Below are positions 1 to 12,895 of a stretch of 64,000 nt of DNA, one piece after another. The DNA lies in NCBI GenBank assembly GCA_036936605.1, contig JAUPFV010000001.1, positions 253,014,802 through 253,078,801 of the forward strand, given 5' to 3'. The notes under the pieces are model-generated. The model saw only the letters and a list, made by a program, of their open reading frames with translations, had not been told where the DNA came from and did no database searches. The number at the start of each line of letters is the position of its first letter. The stretch's first letter is position 1. This DNA is from Limnanthes douglasii subsp. nivea (lineage: Eukaryota; Streptophyta; Magnoliopsida; Brassicales; Limnanthaceae). The translations under genes and the position numbers were made by a program.

Positions 1-231
1 TGTAATTCTTTTTGTTGGGGAGTTACTGTTTAATATTCTGTTTAACAAGTTATCATCGAAGTCTAATATAAAAAATAGAATTTCAATACCTAAAATATAT
101 TTTTATACAAATACGGGTATATATCCTATTTAATTTTAATTCAATACTAGATCTATAAATGATATTATTTAAATTTTTTAGAATTTTGTTTACGCAAGTC
201 CAATTAACATTGTTTTTACATTTAATTTTCC
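1..231. other. AT-rich sequence, nothing recognised
   Basis: No coding segment or element boundary was seen. The last six bases (TTTTCC) are repeated just after the fold-back element that follows and may be one half of its target-site duplication. Confidence 0.4.
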
Positions 232-1642
232 GTCCCGCATTTATCATTTAAAAATTTATATCTTATATTGATCGAGCATCTATCATTTAAAAAAATTTAA
301 TTTTATATTGGTCCCGCATCTATCTAAAAAATATTTTACAATGTCTCGCATCTATCATTGGTCTTACAGGTTTCTGCAAAATATTTTACCATCTCTTGCA
401 TATATCCAAAATATATTTTACTATGTCTCGTGTCTCGCATCTAGCATTGGTCTCGCATCTATCACTGATCCCACATCTATCTAAAAAATAGTTTACAATG
501 TCTTGCATCTATTATTGGTGTTGAATCTATCATCTAAAATAATATTTTACATTGGTATCTCATCTGGCAAATCTAAAATAATATTTTACATTGGTATCTC
601 ATCTAGCAAAGCTAGATGCGAGACATGGACGCAGTATATATACTTACGTGAAAACGTAAAAACACATATGCAGTAAAACTTACTTAAAACACAAAATCGT
701 TTATATCTCCAAACAATACATAATCTTAAATCTAGAAACGCATTCCAATTCAAATGTCAATTTCAACAAAAAAATCTAATCGGAGATTGTTTGGAGATTT
801 CACATAATATTTTCACTCCAGATTCCCTTTTTTCGTGATTCTTTTTTTTTTGCGATTTCCACTGGTTCTTTTTTTATATGTCTCGTGTCTATTATTGTCC
901 CGCATCTATCATCTAAAATAATATTTTACATTGGTATCTCATCTACAAAAGCTAGATGATAAATGTGAGACATTAAACACGGATGGTGACGTGAACGGAT
1001 AATATAGACTTACGTGAAAACCAAAAACACATATGCAGTAAAACTTACCTAAAAACACAAAACCGTTTTCTTTCTCCAAACAATACCTAATCTTAAATCT
1101 AGAAACACATTCTAATTCAAATGTCAATTTTAACCAAAAATTCTAATCAGAGACTGTTTGGAGATTTCACTTAATATTTTAACTACAAACTCCCTTTTTT
1201 TTTACGATTGTTTCTTTTTCGCGATTTCTACTGTTCTTTTTTTTCATGATTTGATTTTTATTAATGTCTTTGATCAGTAATTTTGGTTGAAATTAGCATT
1301 TGAATTGGAATGTGTTTACAGATTTTGGACTAGTGATTGTTTGGATAAAGAAAATGATTATGTGTTTTTAGGTAAATTTTACTGCATTTTTATGTTTTTG
1401 TCTTTTTCAGGTAAGTGTGTTCTCGTGTCAATGTCTCAAATCGTTACTAGATGTGAGATCAGACGTATTCAATGTCTCACATCTATCTTCCAGTTTTGCT
1501 AGATGCAAGACCAATATAAAATATTTATTTAGAGGATAGATGCGGGACAGTGATTGGAAAAGAGATATTGTAACATGTTTTTTAGATATATGCATGACCA
1601 ATTTAAAATTGAAATTTTTAGATGATATATATGATATGAGAC
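232..1642. mobile_element. Fold-back / long-TIR DNA element
   Basis: The left arm begins GTCCCGCATTTATCAT and the right end, read in reverse complement, begins GTCTCATATCATATAT; both continue with the same order of blocks (ATCTAAAAATTT, ATTGGTC, CGCATCTATC). The inner parts of the arms match much better: 1110-1150 is the reverse complement of about 1283-1320, and the inverted match runs out to about 1500. The six bases TTTTCC flank both ends (226-231 and 1643-1648). Many degenerate copies of a GTCTCGCATCTATCATTGG-like motif fill the outer arms. There is no transposase; the short open frames on both strands are mirror images of the same arm. The structure fits a non-autonomous fold-back or Mutator-like element; the superfamily is not settled. 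Confidence 0.65.
571..1247. repeat. Direct duplication of about 340 bp inside the left arm
   Basis: Two diverged head-to-tail copies, about 571-895 and 911-1247, both begin ATCTAAAATAATATTTTACA and run through TCCAAACAATAC and GTTTGGAGATTTCAC to a T-rich end. A smaller 40-bp duplication sits at the start of the first copy (530-610). The right arm has only one copy, so the arms are unequal. Confidence 0.65.
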
Positions 1643-2289
1643 TTTTCCGAGTTACAGTTTAAAATATACATACTTTCAAAAAAAAGAAAAAAAATATACA
1701 TGTGTTTGATAATTTTGTATAAAAAATGTTTTAGATCAAAAGTATGTTGGTTTTTTTATATTGAATTGTAATAATTTTTTGAACTAGGTATTAGATTGTA
1801 AATCATCCTTCAATATTTCAATATTTGATATCATAACAACATGGTATTTAAAATAAATAAAAATGGTAATATCTATGTTATTTTCTAAATTAAAATAATT
1901 TAAAATAAAAATAAAGATGAATAAACTAAAATGTTATATATCATTTACTTTGGAAGATAAAAATATTATGAGAATAATTATAATTTTTAAATTTGTATAT
2001 AATTAATTTTTAAAGTTAATAAAGTATATATATATATATATACACAAAAAAGTCATTGTTAATAGAGTTGATTATTGCGGTTATAAGAATAATTCTAGTA
2101 GTATGCGTATTTAGTGTATATATTTTTTATTTCAAATTAAATTTTATAAATGAATTATATATAATATTATGAATGATAATAGGTCGAGTTTAGACTGATC
2201 CGTCTTTTATAACTCAGATTCTGATTCTGTGTGATTTGTTCCAAATTTAATATTTTTTAATCCAATTGTGATCCGATAATTTTGTTGAT
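1643..2289. other. AT-rich intergenic sequence
   Basis: Nothing coding is seen. A short (TA)n tract lies near 2026-2042. A degenerate segment at 2180-2290 rich in GATCCG/GATTCTG words may belong to an old repeat also represented near 2895-3040. Confidence 0.35.
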
Positions 2290-2860
2290 TTGAAGGATTA
2301 TTCCATATCGATTTGCCATTATTTAATATAATATATGAGATAAATAAGCAATTTTTTTTTCAATGCATTTTTAAAATAATGTTAGGTTTATGTTGTCTAA
2401 TAGAGCTTAGTTGTATATGATTGTTGTTATTTATTGTTTGACCCAAAGTCTATCGTGTAGAAAGAACTTCCCAGTGCATCCATCCTCTAGTCTTGAGGGT
2501 GGATTTTAAAGGGTTGTCTCACGTGGCTATACATTTTTAATTTGTAATGTATAAGAGGAATAAGCAATCTTATTCTCTCAATGCGTCTTTTGGGATGTGT
2601 TAAGCTTATGTGCTCTGACATGGTACCATAGCCTAGTTGTCCAAGATTATTTGTTTTCTTTTTTTACCCAAGCCTTGTATGAGGGAGGATTGTCTAGTTG
2701 GTCCAGCCTCTGGCATTGAGGGTCAATAGTGAAGGGTTATCCCACATTAGTTGGTCTTCTTAATTATATATAATATTAGAGAAATAAACAATACTCTTCT
2801 CTAAAGGCATATTTTGGAAAGTGATAGATTTATGTTGGACACATGATTTAGGTTTAGTTT
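2290..2860 (+). mobile_element. Tandem LTR-like units (TRIM-like)
   Basis: Three diverged head-to-tail units end near 2412, 2620 and 2838, a period of about 210-220 bp. Each end has an AATAAGCAAT-like box, then a CTCTCAATGCGTCTTTTGGG-like block, then TTATGT and GTGCTCTGACA or a variant. After the middle unit comes TGGTACCATAGCC (2621-2633), a close match to the initiator-Met tRNA primer site (TGGTATCAGAGCC) that follows plant copia 5' LTRs. Units 2 and 3 also share a TAGT-TTGAGGGT-AAGGGTTRTC segment. Short LTRs with a primer site, no coding capacity and tandem arrangement are typical of TRIM elements; decayed solo LTRs are an alternative. Confidence 0.5.
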
Positions 2861-3399
2861 ATGTCTATTCTTAATATTTTTATATTTATGAACTGCGTCG
2901 GATCGGGTTGGGCGGGCTTACCATACAAGGTGGTTCAGATCGGGTCGGGCTAGACTATGATAGTTTTTTAATTGAAAATTTGGATCTAACCAGGTTTGTA
3001 TACGAGTCAGAATTTCAATACCGTACCCGACGTGCTATATATATCTTGTTTGTGTTGAATTTGTTTTTCCATTCTTATATAATACATATAAAGATATCAT
3101 AAACTAAATTACCACATATATTCAAAATTTGAGTATCATAACTGATAAGGTCGGATTTTGTTGATGGTTAGGATTGAATTATTCAGGATATTTAAAACCT
3201 ATAAAAAACTATGCCATGTAAGCTGAGTGCTTGATGACTAAACAATAGCTGACTTCGAATGTTATTAAACATGGGGGCTCATAAGACCAAACCAATTTAC
3301 GAACCGACCCGATTGGTCCATGGACCAAAACTTTTCTATAAATGGACAAAAAAACAGCATTAACATTCTCTCAACAAATTGAATACTAGCACCTCTATT
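2861..3399. other. Intergenic, short G-rich repeat
   Basis: Around 2895-2955 the words GGATCGGGTTGGGCGGGC and AGATCGGGTCGGGC occur about 40 bases apart, in a style common in plant MITE-like repeats. The open frame here has no recognisable domain and I do not call it a gene. Confidence 0.3.
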
Positions 3400-4122
3400 T
3401 TTTCTCTTCCCTCCACCTAAAATTTAATGCTTTGTTTAAACATTTACCTAAAATATCCTCCGATCAGATTTTATCATCACCAATAACTATTTTATCATCA
3501 ATCTAATAATAATTATTTAATTAGATTGAATTCGACCAATGGGGTGATAGTATCATAGACTTTTAATATGTATATATTATTTGGGTTAAAGTCAATTAAG
3601 GGAAAGTAATTTGTATCAAATAGTTTATTAGACTATAAGAGCCTAACACGATTATGATCCTCTAAAAACACAAGTATACTGGGTCTTGATAATAAATGAA
3701 CTCATTAGATTTATTAAAAATAAAAACGTATAAATAGTTTTTTATATAAGAAAATATATCATGATATATTTCACTATATAATATATATTTTAAAATATTT
3801 TTGAAAATTTAACCACTAATTGGAAAAACATAATCATTAGATCTTTATTTTCTTTCAGAACTATACATACTTCTTTATTACCATATAGATATCAATTTTT
3901 ATATGACTTCTTCATGTAGAATCTCTTTTATGAAAACTTGTGAGTTTTATGGAAGATTTGTAACCATCAATCTAATTTCATCAACAATTCTCACAAAATG
4001 TCATCAAGTGTATATGTATCCTTATATTATGATATCAAATTCTAGAAGTATAAATTTATTCATGTGTTTATATAATCGTGTAAATGGATAATGAGGATTT
4101 TTATATTCCCAATGTTCTATGA
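3400..4122 (+). repeat. Left (5') LTR of the 3.4-8.5 kb element
   Basis: It aligns with 7.84-8.50 kb through several ordered blocks: TTAATTAGATT (3518 and 7948), GGTGATA-ATAG, CTCATTAGATTTATT, AATCATT then TTCT then AGAACTA, and AGTATAAATTTATTCATGTGT near 4050. The 3' end is set by the primer site at 4124. The 5' end is approximate. Confidence 0.55.
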
Positions 4123-4123
4123 T

Positions 4124-4136
4124 TGATATCAGAGTC
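4124..4136 (+). other. Primer-binding site (initiator Met-tRNA type)
   Basis: TGATATCAGAGTC differs at two positions from TGGTATCAGAGCC, the standard primer site of plant copia elements. It starts one or two bases after the left LTR. Confidence 0.6.
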
Positions 4137-5689
4137 TAACATAATAGGTTAGAATTTTCTTATGACTATTAGATCTTTTAGTCTTAATATGAGTTCAAGT
4201 TTTAAAATTATATAATTGCGAATTTTATAAATGAGATTTTTATTGAATATATATTTAGATTCATGTTTAAGATGTTATGTTGAGTATAAATTAATATTTT
4301 CAAGTTTGATTCTCGGAATTATTAAAACTTTAATTTAGAATTAAAAAAATAGAAGATTAATTATGAGATTTATCGGGTCGTTATGGTGAGCATATTCATT
4401 ACTGCGAGAATTTATGGCTCACGATGTACTATTCAGTTTAAGTAGTCTATGTTTTATTATGTTAGAATACCTTGTCTTATACATGCGTAGATTTCATGTT
4501 TAGTTATGATGAGTATCTCTGTGCATTTTGGTATAAAGGGAGCACCATTATATTTATCTTACCATACACATTTTAAGTTTCATGATAGTAGTGATACAAA
4601 TGCTTGACCCTAATGATGTAAGGATAATGTATAATATTTTACAGGAAATTGGACCTTATGATATACAAGATGGTATCTTATATGTCTAAAAATTACTTAT
4701 ATATGGTTTAAAGATTGAATGGAATTCACCACCCTTTAGAAATTTGAGCCAGCAATGAGATATAACAGTCATTAACATATCGATCACTTATATAGCATAT
4801 TAATCACATAAACCTCCCAAGATGTTCTAAGTGTAACGAGATACAAAAACTGATCCCTTTTATGAAAGATTGATGTTATGTTTATGAATCACACATAAAA
4901 AAATTACATATGCTTATCTAGAAATATATGGTAGACTAGTCATATCACCCAAGTGGTATATATCTTAATGAGCCTTACATGAAAAACATTTGGGCATTCA
5001 CGTTAAATATTTTAGTTGTGCGCATAGGTTGGCTCAAACCCAAAAACGACTAAATAATGTTGTTGTTACATTTGATTGTTGCATACTCGTGCGTAACTAT
5101 GAATGATTGTTAAAGCACGCCACATAATATTATATCGACCCACGTAAATGCTTTTTAACTTTCAGATTGTGAGTAGCCAATACTGTTTTCTTCAAAAATT
5201 GGTATCCAAAAATAATTTATAGTGCATTCGCCCATTGGTCTCCGCTATATATTATGACAAACCAATTCATATGAATGCATGTCCGATATAAAATGAAATG
5301 TTTTAACCTTTTATGTTAAATCATGTAATAATTAAGTTAAGTGTTGTATGTTTAGTAATACCTCATTATTTTATTACTTTAAACTTAGGTTTCAATTATA
5401 TATGTTTAGACACTAAATTCAAATCACAATTTAAGTTTAATAGAAATATGATATGCTTATTTTTCCGATCGTGATAACTATAAGACTATGGAAGTGGACG
5501 AATATTTCCTTATACTCCAAAATTTGAGTGGAGTATAAGAGGACTACGAGCATGAAGATGCGTCTAACCGTATAAGTATGACGACACTATATAAAGTATA
5601 TTTTACAGCCAAAATTCTAAATTCAACTTTTTAGTTTTTTCATTTTAATTTTTTTCAAACTTTGTTCATTCTAAATATTATAAAGATTA

Positions 5690-6870
5690 GGGGTTTAATA
5701 CTATACTATATTATAGATAAAATCAATTATGGAATATAGAAGGTATCCATATACAAGTCTATTACAAGACCAATTTTTATATATTATTTTTATTGACTTC
5801 TTATGAAGTCGTTATCATTAACTATGCATTTTAGATATTCCAATCTTAGTTCACTTATCATTAGACTCTTTATTTGTTTTCAGAGTTGAACAATAAGAAG
5901 GAAAATGTTCAGTTTCGACCAATCAAGAAGTTGTAGATATCTCTAAAGAAAATATAAGTAGATAGGAAATGTAATTTAGTTACACATGGTTTTGAGTCTT
6001 AAGAAAATTAAATAAAAGTTAACATCAAAGCTGAATTTCCTATAAGAAAGTTAGTTATATATTCAGAAGTGTTGTGAGAGGTTTGAGAATTGGCTTGACC
6101 AAGAAACATATTTAGTATGGTTAATATTTTAGTTTATTTTTAGTTTTAAGAGTCACGTGATCGATTGACAAGTTTGAAGCAATCAAAGTTTGTGTTTCCA
6201 TGAAATATATATTAAATTGTCAACAATTAAATGATGGTAAAATATGTTTACAACTAATGAAAATTATTCCCTAGCTAAGAGGATTTACAAATTTGATATG
6301 TTGTATAAAGTACATAAAATCATTTTGTAATGACTATATAAATATTGATGCATCATATATCAAAATAAATTTAAATCATATGACAAATAAGTATACATTA
6401 TCCACAAACATTTATATATCTCGTGACGAGGTTGCCAAGCTAGATACTAGGGGTTTCACGGCCCATCTTAATTATTATGATTATTCATACATGTGTTAGA
6501 CATATCAAAAGAGAACAAAACAAATAAATGCATGAAGAGTAATATAAGTGTTAGACAAAATTATAAGATATACTTGCATATGGTTCATACCAAAAGATGG
6601 TCAAGATAACACATCGTAGTTATAGATGTCCTTTGGCTCTATTGTACACATATTTTATCATAAAGGGAAAATTATTGGCATGTTCAAGTCTTTTAAGACC
6701 AAATTAAGAAGTAGTTTAGTACACGAATTAAGTATGTTATATTTTATCTTGGTGGTTGTCACTATGCGAGATACTTCAGTTTCAGGTGCTTATCTTTTAT
6801 CTAAAGAAAAAAAAAACTACTTGGTTGGAAAATTTATATTTAAAACTATGATGACTCAAAAGGTGTCGTG
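5690..6870. repeat. Dispersed repeat, copy 1 of 2
   Basis: The segment matches 31630-32680 in the same orientation, with a further matching block at about 33560-33650. Landmarks in order are TCTATTACA, TCATTATTAACTAT, GACCAATMAAAA, GAGGTTTGAGA, GTTGCCAAGCTAG, TTCATACATGTGTT, AAGATAACA and GTTYAAGTCTTTT. It lies inside the 3.4-8.5 kb LTR element, so it is probably internal sequence of that family. No domain could be identified in any frame. Confidence 0.55.
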
Positions 6871-7828
6871 ATAAGATATATAAAATATGTTATATAAAAC
6901 AAGTTTCACTATGCAAAACCAATATTATTTTTATACATTTTCATTCCATAAAAGGGAAAATCATAATACATACAACACATTTTATTATTAAGCTTTATTA
7001 AATAATATTAACATTTTTTTAAAGGAGCATTAGGTAGTAAGATATGGGTCATCCGGTATTTAGTAAGAACGAAGCATTATAAGTTGACATAATGAAAGTC
7101 ATGCAATTGAGCAACTCATTTATGTGCATGGTTTTATGGCTTTATTAAATATTATGATTTATTTGTGCATGTATTATTAGAATAAAATTTATAGCAAACT
7201 AATTAACACTCGTATAAATAAAAATATTTTAAACATTATTGTCAAGAAAATTAAAATGAAAAAATAAATACAAACTCCATAATTCAATTTTGAAAATTAA
7301 AATTAAAATTTATTCGTATCTTTATCTTTTCATCCTCCCTAACTAAGGATTAAACGCCTAGAGTACACCATGAACTGAAGATGTATAAGGATATTATGGA
7401 TCTTGAGGAATATTCAAATTTAATAGTAGTTTTCATTACATTTCAAGTTTCAGTTTCATTTGAGATTATATTGTCTTTAATTTTAATACTTATATGATTC
7501 AATTTGACAGCACAAATTTTAATTATTCTCTTATAACTCCTATATATAATTTACAAATTAACAATCTCAATTCAATTAAATTTGATTAGTTGGGAATCGA
7601 TATGTTTGTGATTTCGTGTTCAAAATTTTCATGCTACATGTCATGAGAAGATAAATTTTATGTAGATGATAATATTATAATGCATGAACGATTAGGGTTT
7701 AAATGGGTTGACTTACTTAGTTCGTTATTGACTATTATCTAAAGTGATATGATATTTTTATATTATATGTTAATACAATAGTGTCATTCAATGTGTAGTT
7801 TGAATATATTTAGTACATGCGTTGAATT

Positions 7829-7838
7829 AGTGGGAGGT
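7829..7838 (+). other. Polypurine tract
   Basis: AGTGGGAGGT lies directly before TGTACGAATATC, where the right LTR is inferred to begin. It matches the AGTGGGAG-type tract found before many plant copia 3' LTRs. Confidence 0.55.
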
Positions 7839-8495
7839 TGTACGAATATCTTAAATTAAAATGTATCATCCATATAAATTCAGAGTCTTGTAACTATTAT
7901 AAATCATTAACTATAGTTCGAAAATTAAAATGTATTTTTTTATTTAAATTAATTAGATTTGATTGGATAAGTAGGTGATAATAGACTACTATCATGGATA
8001 TAATATAATATAATATGAGAAATATTCATTTATACTCAATACTTAAATTATTGGGCTTTATAAAAGTTATGGTAGTATAAGGATACCATGAAATTGGATC
8101 TTGAAAAAAAAATGAGACCATGAGATTTATTTTGAAAAAAGATTTATAAATTATACATGATATAAAAAATGCATCGAGATCTTATTCTTAAAATCGTTTT
8201 CTATATTTAGCAATCAATAAAGAGACAATCATTGTATTCTTTTTCTTCTACAGAATTACATATTTTTTTATTGTATAGATCTCAATGGATTCCATCATCT
8301 AAACCCGAAGGATTCCAAACTCTAAAATTCTCTCATATTGAATCTTTGGTGTGACAACTTACAAATTGTTTAGAAAATAGCTATCAGTTCGAAACTCATC
8401 AGCAAACCTTATAAAATAGCATAAAGAATCTCCACATATTTCTCTCGTGATATCTATTTTTAAAAGTATAAATTTATTCATGTATTCAAATAAAT
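7839..8495 (+). repeat. Right (3') LTR of the 3.4-8.5 kb element
   Basis: It starts just after the polypurine tract and matches the left LTR block by block. Similarity stops near 8495, before the sequence that corresponds to the last 30-40 bases of the left LTR, so the end may be lost. Confidence 0.5.
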
Positions 8496-9074
8496 AAATC
8501 CGACCTTATCAGTCATGTATATTTTCACATGTATATATAAATAAATATCAAATAAACTAAAATTTGACAAGACATGAACTATTTTACGAAATGTATTATA
8601 TATTTTTCAAAGCACGTAATATCACTTAAAATATAAAATAATGCATAATTTTGTATTTTTCAACTGTCTTATTTTGTTTTCGTTAAATGATAAATTTTTT
8701 AGAATTTGATCATTTTACATTTTACTATCAAAATTAAATTTTAAATATTATAACTTTCGTTATTTATAAAATAAATTAAAAATGAAATCACTAATTCTAT
8801 TTAGTTGAACAAAACCGCGAAGAAATAGTCAATTCCATATACTTTGATCAATTTTTACTAACAAAAAACGACGATAATGTTTGTCTTTTTATTTAAAACT
8901 TAATATAGCTCGTGTAATTTTTGTAATAAGACTATCGTCCTAATAAGTCAAATAAATTTTATTATTAATAAAATTAAAATACATCAATTCAATTAAGTAA
9001 TAAGTAAAATATAAGTAGATAGTATGAATATCAATTTTATTTAAACCAATAAAAATATATATTAATATTTGAAA
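8496..9074. other. AT-rich spacer between two LTR elements
   Basis: I see no coding segment, repeat unit or regulatory motif that I can support here. Confidence 0.4.
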
Positions 9075-9948
9075 TAATTTGAAATAAATGATTATTATTA
9101 TTATCAAAAATTCTGATTAAATGTAGATGATTTGAAGATCATATTATCAGAGATGGTGAAGAAATAAGTGAAGGTAGGATTGAGTAAAAAATTTGCTTCG
9201 ACAAGCAACAAGTGGTCATAATTAAATAAGCTAGCAAACCTACTAAGAACTGTTCGGCGAATTTCAACGTGATTAGGCTTGTGTTGATTGCGGAAATATG
9301 GACTTTTTCTTAATTAAGACAGCTGATCTCGACAAACTCACGTATCGAACACTTCAAAATTTTCTGAAACACTTTCACTCAACTTGTTCACGATCAGTCC
9401 TAAATTAGTCGTGACCAACTTCAAATTTTAACACTTATCCATCAAAATATGATAATTGTGCTAACGGGACGTTTTCCGTAAACATACATTGTTTGGTAAC
9501 TGCAAAGTTAGAACAAATGTGTTCTTATGAAAAAGTTTTCTGAAAAATGTGACTCTTGAATGGGTGTGACTTTACCTATAGTTTTCAAAATTATTATAAC
9601 CTTTTGGAAGATCTTGATCATCTTTATAAATGGGTAATATCTTTGAGAATAAAACACAATATTTTTAAATCTCTCAAACTCCCTCTTACGTGAAATCTCT
9701 CTCAAATATTCAAACTTTGTCAAAGTTGATTCAAATTTTCTAGTTGCTGGTAATATGAACCTAAAAGATTTTTATATCCTAAAATAACTTCTTAAAAAGA
9801 TCTAAGCAATAAAGTGATAAAAAATATATTTTTGGAAAGTGTAATCCTACATGGCTCAAGCTTCATCCAATTTTTTGGCAACTCTCTGTCAGGCTTTGTG
9901 TTATCTTAATTTTATAAGTGTTGATTTTTAAATATGCATTTTCTAACA
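9075..9948 (+). repeat. 5' LTR of the 9.1-14.4 kb copia element
   Basis: Defined by alignment to 13470-14353. The 3' end TTCTAACA at 9948 is shared by both LTRs. The 5' end is uncertain by tens of bases. It contains the empty counterpart (TTAGAACAAATGTGTTC) of the SINE target in the 3' LTR. Confidence 0.7.
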
Positions 9949-9973
9949 ATAAAAAGGAATAAGTAGAATAAAC

Positions 9974-12895
9974 GTGGAATCAACCACTGCTACCATCAAG
10001 ATGACAAACCATGACCTTGTTCGATTAGACCATTTTGATGGTTCGAATTTTACCCGATGGAAATACAAGATTATATTATTGCTGATAACACTTAAACTTA
10101 ATTATATTCTCGATCCAAACTTGGAGAAAATTTCAAAAACAAATAACAAAGATGCATATGAAATCAAAACTAAAAGGCATAAGCAAGAGGAGGAGGATCT
10201 CATATGTTGGGGACATATATTGAATGCGTTATTGGATCGTTTATTATACTGAAAAATAAGATACTAATGATGTTTTAACTTCTCAATATTTTGATTTTAA
10301 GTTTATAAATGATAAATCACTTCTCCCCCAAATTATTCATTTATAAATCATAGTAAATAAATATTTTCGAAACAAATTCAAGTGGGAGCAATCATAACAA
10401 AGTTACTCCATCTTGGAAAAATTATCGAAATAAAATACTTCATAAATCTGAAGATTATAGTTTAGAAGAAATCTAAAAATACTTAAGGATTGAAGAAGAA
10501 TCGCGTGCTAAAGATGCGGAGGAAGGATTCAAAATCGCAACGTCCAGAAGTGTAAATGCAATAGAACTGAAATGGAAGAAACATAAATTTGGACAAAATC
10601 ATTTGGAAACAATAAAAATAATACTTCTTAATGTCGAAAGGAACAATATTTTGTATACGGCAAACCGAGTCATTTTGCTCGTTCGTGCAACCTTAAGAAA
10701 ATCAAAGATAACATAGATTATATGGGGAAAGACATTGTTGCAATGGTGGCGGATGTCAATATCATTGAAAATAATACTTCGGGTTGGTGGTACCTACATG
10801 TACACCCGTTCAAATCTCTCATGACAAATCATTGTTCAAAACAATAGAAGCAAACATTAGCACAAATAAGGTGAAAATAGGAAATACAAACAAGTAAAAA
10901 AGTTAAAGGATCCAGAAATGTATAGTTGGTCTTTATAAGTGGAAATAAAAATACTCTTGCAAATGTATTGTATATTCCGAAAATGAATAAATAATTAGTG
11001 GAAATCTATTTTCTAAAGTTGTAATTCAATCGTGTACAAATCTGAAAACCTTGTTTTGTCCAAGGGTGGAACTTTTGTAGAAAATGGATACTCTTGTAAC
11101 AATATGGTGAAATTATGTACTCATAAAGCTATTATTAATTAAGTGAAAAGTTCTATTTACTTTTACTCTCATAAAGATTATTTATTATGGCATAGTAGAC
11201 TTTCTCATTTAAGACGTAACACGATAAATATAATTGATAAAGCTGAAATTGTAAAATATGGTTCGTATGAAATATGTGTAGAATCAAATATGATTAAGAA
11301 GTCTTAAAAATACATAAAAATATGCACAAAATTATTAGACTTAATATATGTGAGTTAAACGGTATATTAACACTTGAGGGGTAAGAGATACTTTATAACT
11401 TTTATTGATGACTATTCTAAATTTACTTACGTCTATTTTTTTAAATATAAAGGTGAGGCCTTTAATATGTTTAAGATCTTGAAAGAGGAATTAAAAAACC
11501 AATTATACACTAAGATTAAAATCTTGTATAGTGATAAATGTAGGAATATTTCTCGGGAGAATTTTCTACTTTTTGTGAAAATCATGGGATAATTATTCAA
11601 TGCTCAACACCTTATACGCCACAGAAAAAATGGATTGATCGAGCATAAAGTAGAAATTCGATTGAGATGACTAATGTCATGCTAGTTAATTTAAAATTTC
11701 ATATTAGTTTATGATGTGAGGTGGTTTTAAGTACATGTCATATTTATAATTGTATTCCTCATAAGAAAACTAAATATACATTAATTTCAAAAAGTGGGGG
11801 TGTTTAGATTTTTAAAACAACACAGATTTAAGAATAGTAAAATTAGTTCCCAAAGCTATAAAGTGTGTGTTTATTGGTTATGCGACCAATAACAAAGCTT
11901 ACATGTTACTAGACTTGGATTCTAATATTGTATTTGACTCAAGATAATATATATTATACAATGGTAATATGATCCATATCAATGTATAAAAATAGGTAAG
12001 AAAACTTCAAATGAAGCACATTTGGTTGATGAGAAACCACGAGAACTTCGTAGAAGTCAAAGGAAAAATAGACCTAAAAATTAGGATTTGATAAGATAGA
12101 CTGTCAAATAATTTCCTTTTATTTAGTAGAATGAAGTTGTGAAGAAATCACCCATAAAATTCCAATATTGCTTTCTTTAGAGGATGACCCTAAATCTTAT
12201 AAGAAAGCAATAACATCTTGAGATTCTGATTTTGGCAAGAGGTCATTAATGATGAAATAAATTCAGTACTATCAAATCATACTTTGGAATTTATTGATTT
12301 ACCTTCGGGGTCAAGACCAATAAGTTGTAAGTGTGTATTTAGAAAGAAATTCTACACTCATGTTATCATTCAAGTATTTAAAACAAGGTTTATAGTAAAA
12401 AAACATTTTTTACAAAAAGAACACAAAAAGAAGGAATATATTATATTGACACTGATGCTCTGGTTGCAAAAACCATAATAATTAGTATGCTTTCTGCAAT
12501 TGTATCAGTATACAATTTAAAAATTCACCAAATAGATGTCAAAATGACGTTCCCAAATTAAAATCTTAACAAAGAGGCTTATATGGAGAAGCCTGAGCGT
12601 TTTGTACTTTGGAGGAATGAGTTTAAGGTATGTAGACTTATTAAGTTATTATATGGTCTTAAACAAACACCTACAAAATGACATGAAAAGTTTGACCATG
12701 CTATTGTATATGATGGGTTTCCACATAATACAACGAACAAATGTGTGTATGGTAAAGTTTATTGTGACGTGGTAGTTCATTGTATATCTAAATGGAATTA
12801 TGTTGATCTCTTAAAAACGTTCTAGTGAGAACTTAGCAGATTCGTTTACCAAACCATTAACTCGAGAATTGGTAAACTTTACTTAAGAGGAATGT
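9974..12895 (+). pseudogene. copia gag-pol relic
   Basis: Domains in order. Gag (9974-10700): an N-terminal segment with DHFDGSNFTRWK typical of copia gag, whose start codon now reads GTG; the zinc knuckle near 10650 keeps its final H and C but has lost its first cysteines. Pre-integrase with LWHSRLSHLRR near 11190. Integrase core 11374-11592 with FIDDYS and a broken SD-G motif (SDKCRN). Reverse transcriptase from 12230 with DLPSGSRPI and, near 12645, LLYGLKQTP. The last piece near 12835 (ENLADSFTKPL) is the RNase H end seen in copia elements. The missing stretch between 12700 and 12830 should hold the YVDD motif and most of RNase H. Confidence 0.85.

Larger units (their letters stand above)
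3400..8495 (+). mobile_element. Decayed LTR retrotransposon without recognisable pol
   Basis: Two diverged direct repeats are seen at about 3.4-4.12 kb and 7.84-8.50 kb. The left one is followed directly by a primer-binding site (4124-4136) and the right one is preceded by a purine-rich tract (7829-7838), the correct order for a plus-strand copia-type element. The 3.7-kb interior has only short open frames (for example 6293-6499 and 6626-6871), and I could not recognise gag, integrase or reverse transcriptase in it. It is either too decayed or was always non-autonomous (LARD-like). Part of the interior recurs at 31.6-33.7 kb. Confidence 0.6.

Noticed and set aside
939..1502. Mirror-image open frames on opposite strands (939-1127 minus and 1287-1502 plus) with similar proteins
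   Set aside because: They are the two arms of the fold-back element read outward, not paralogous genes; they have no domain.
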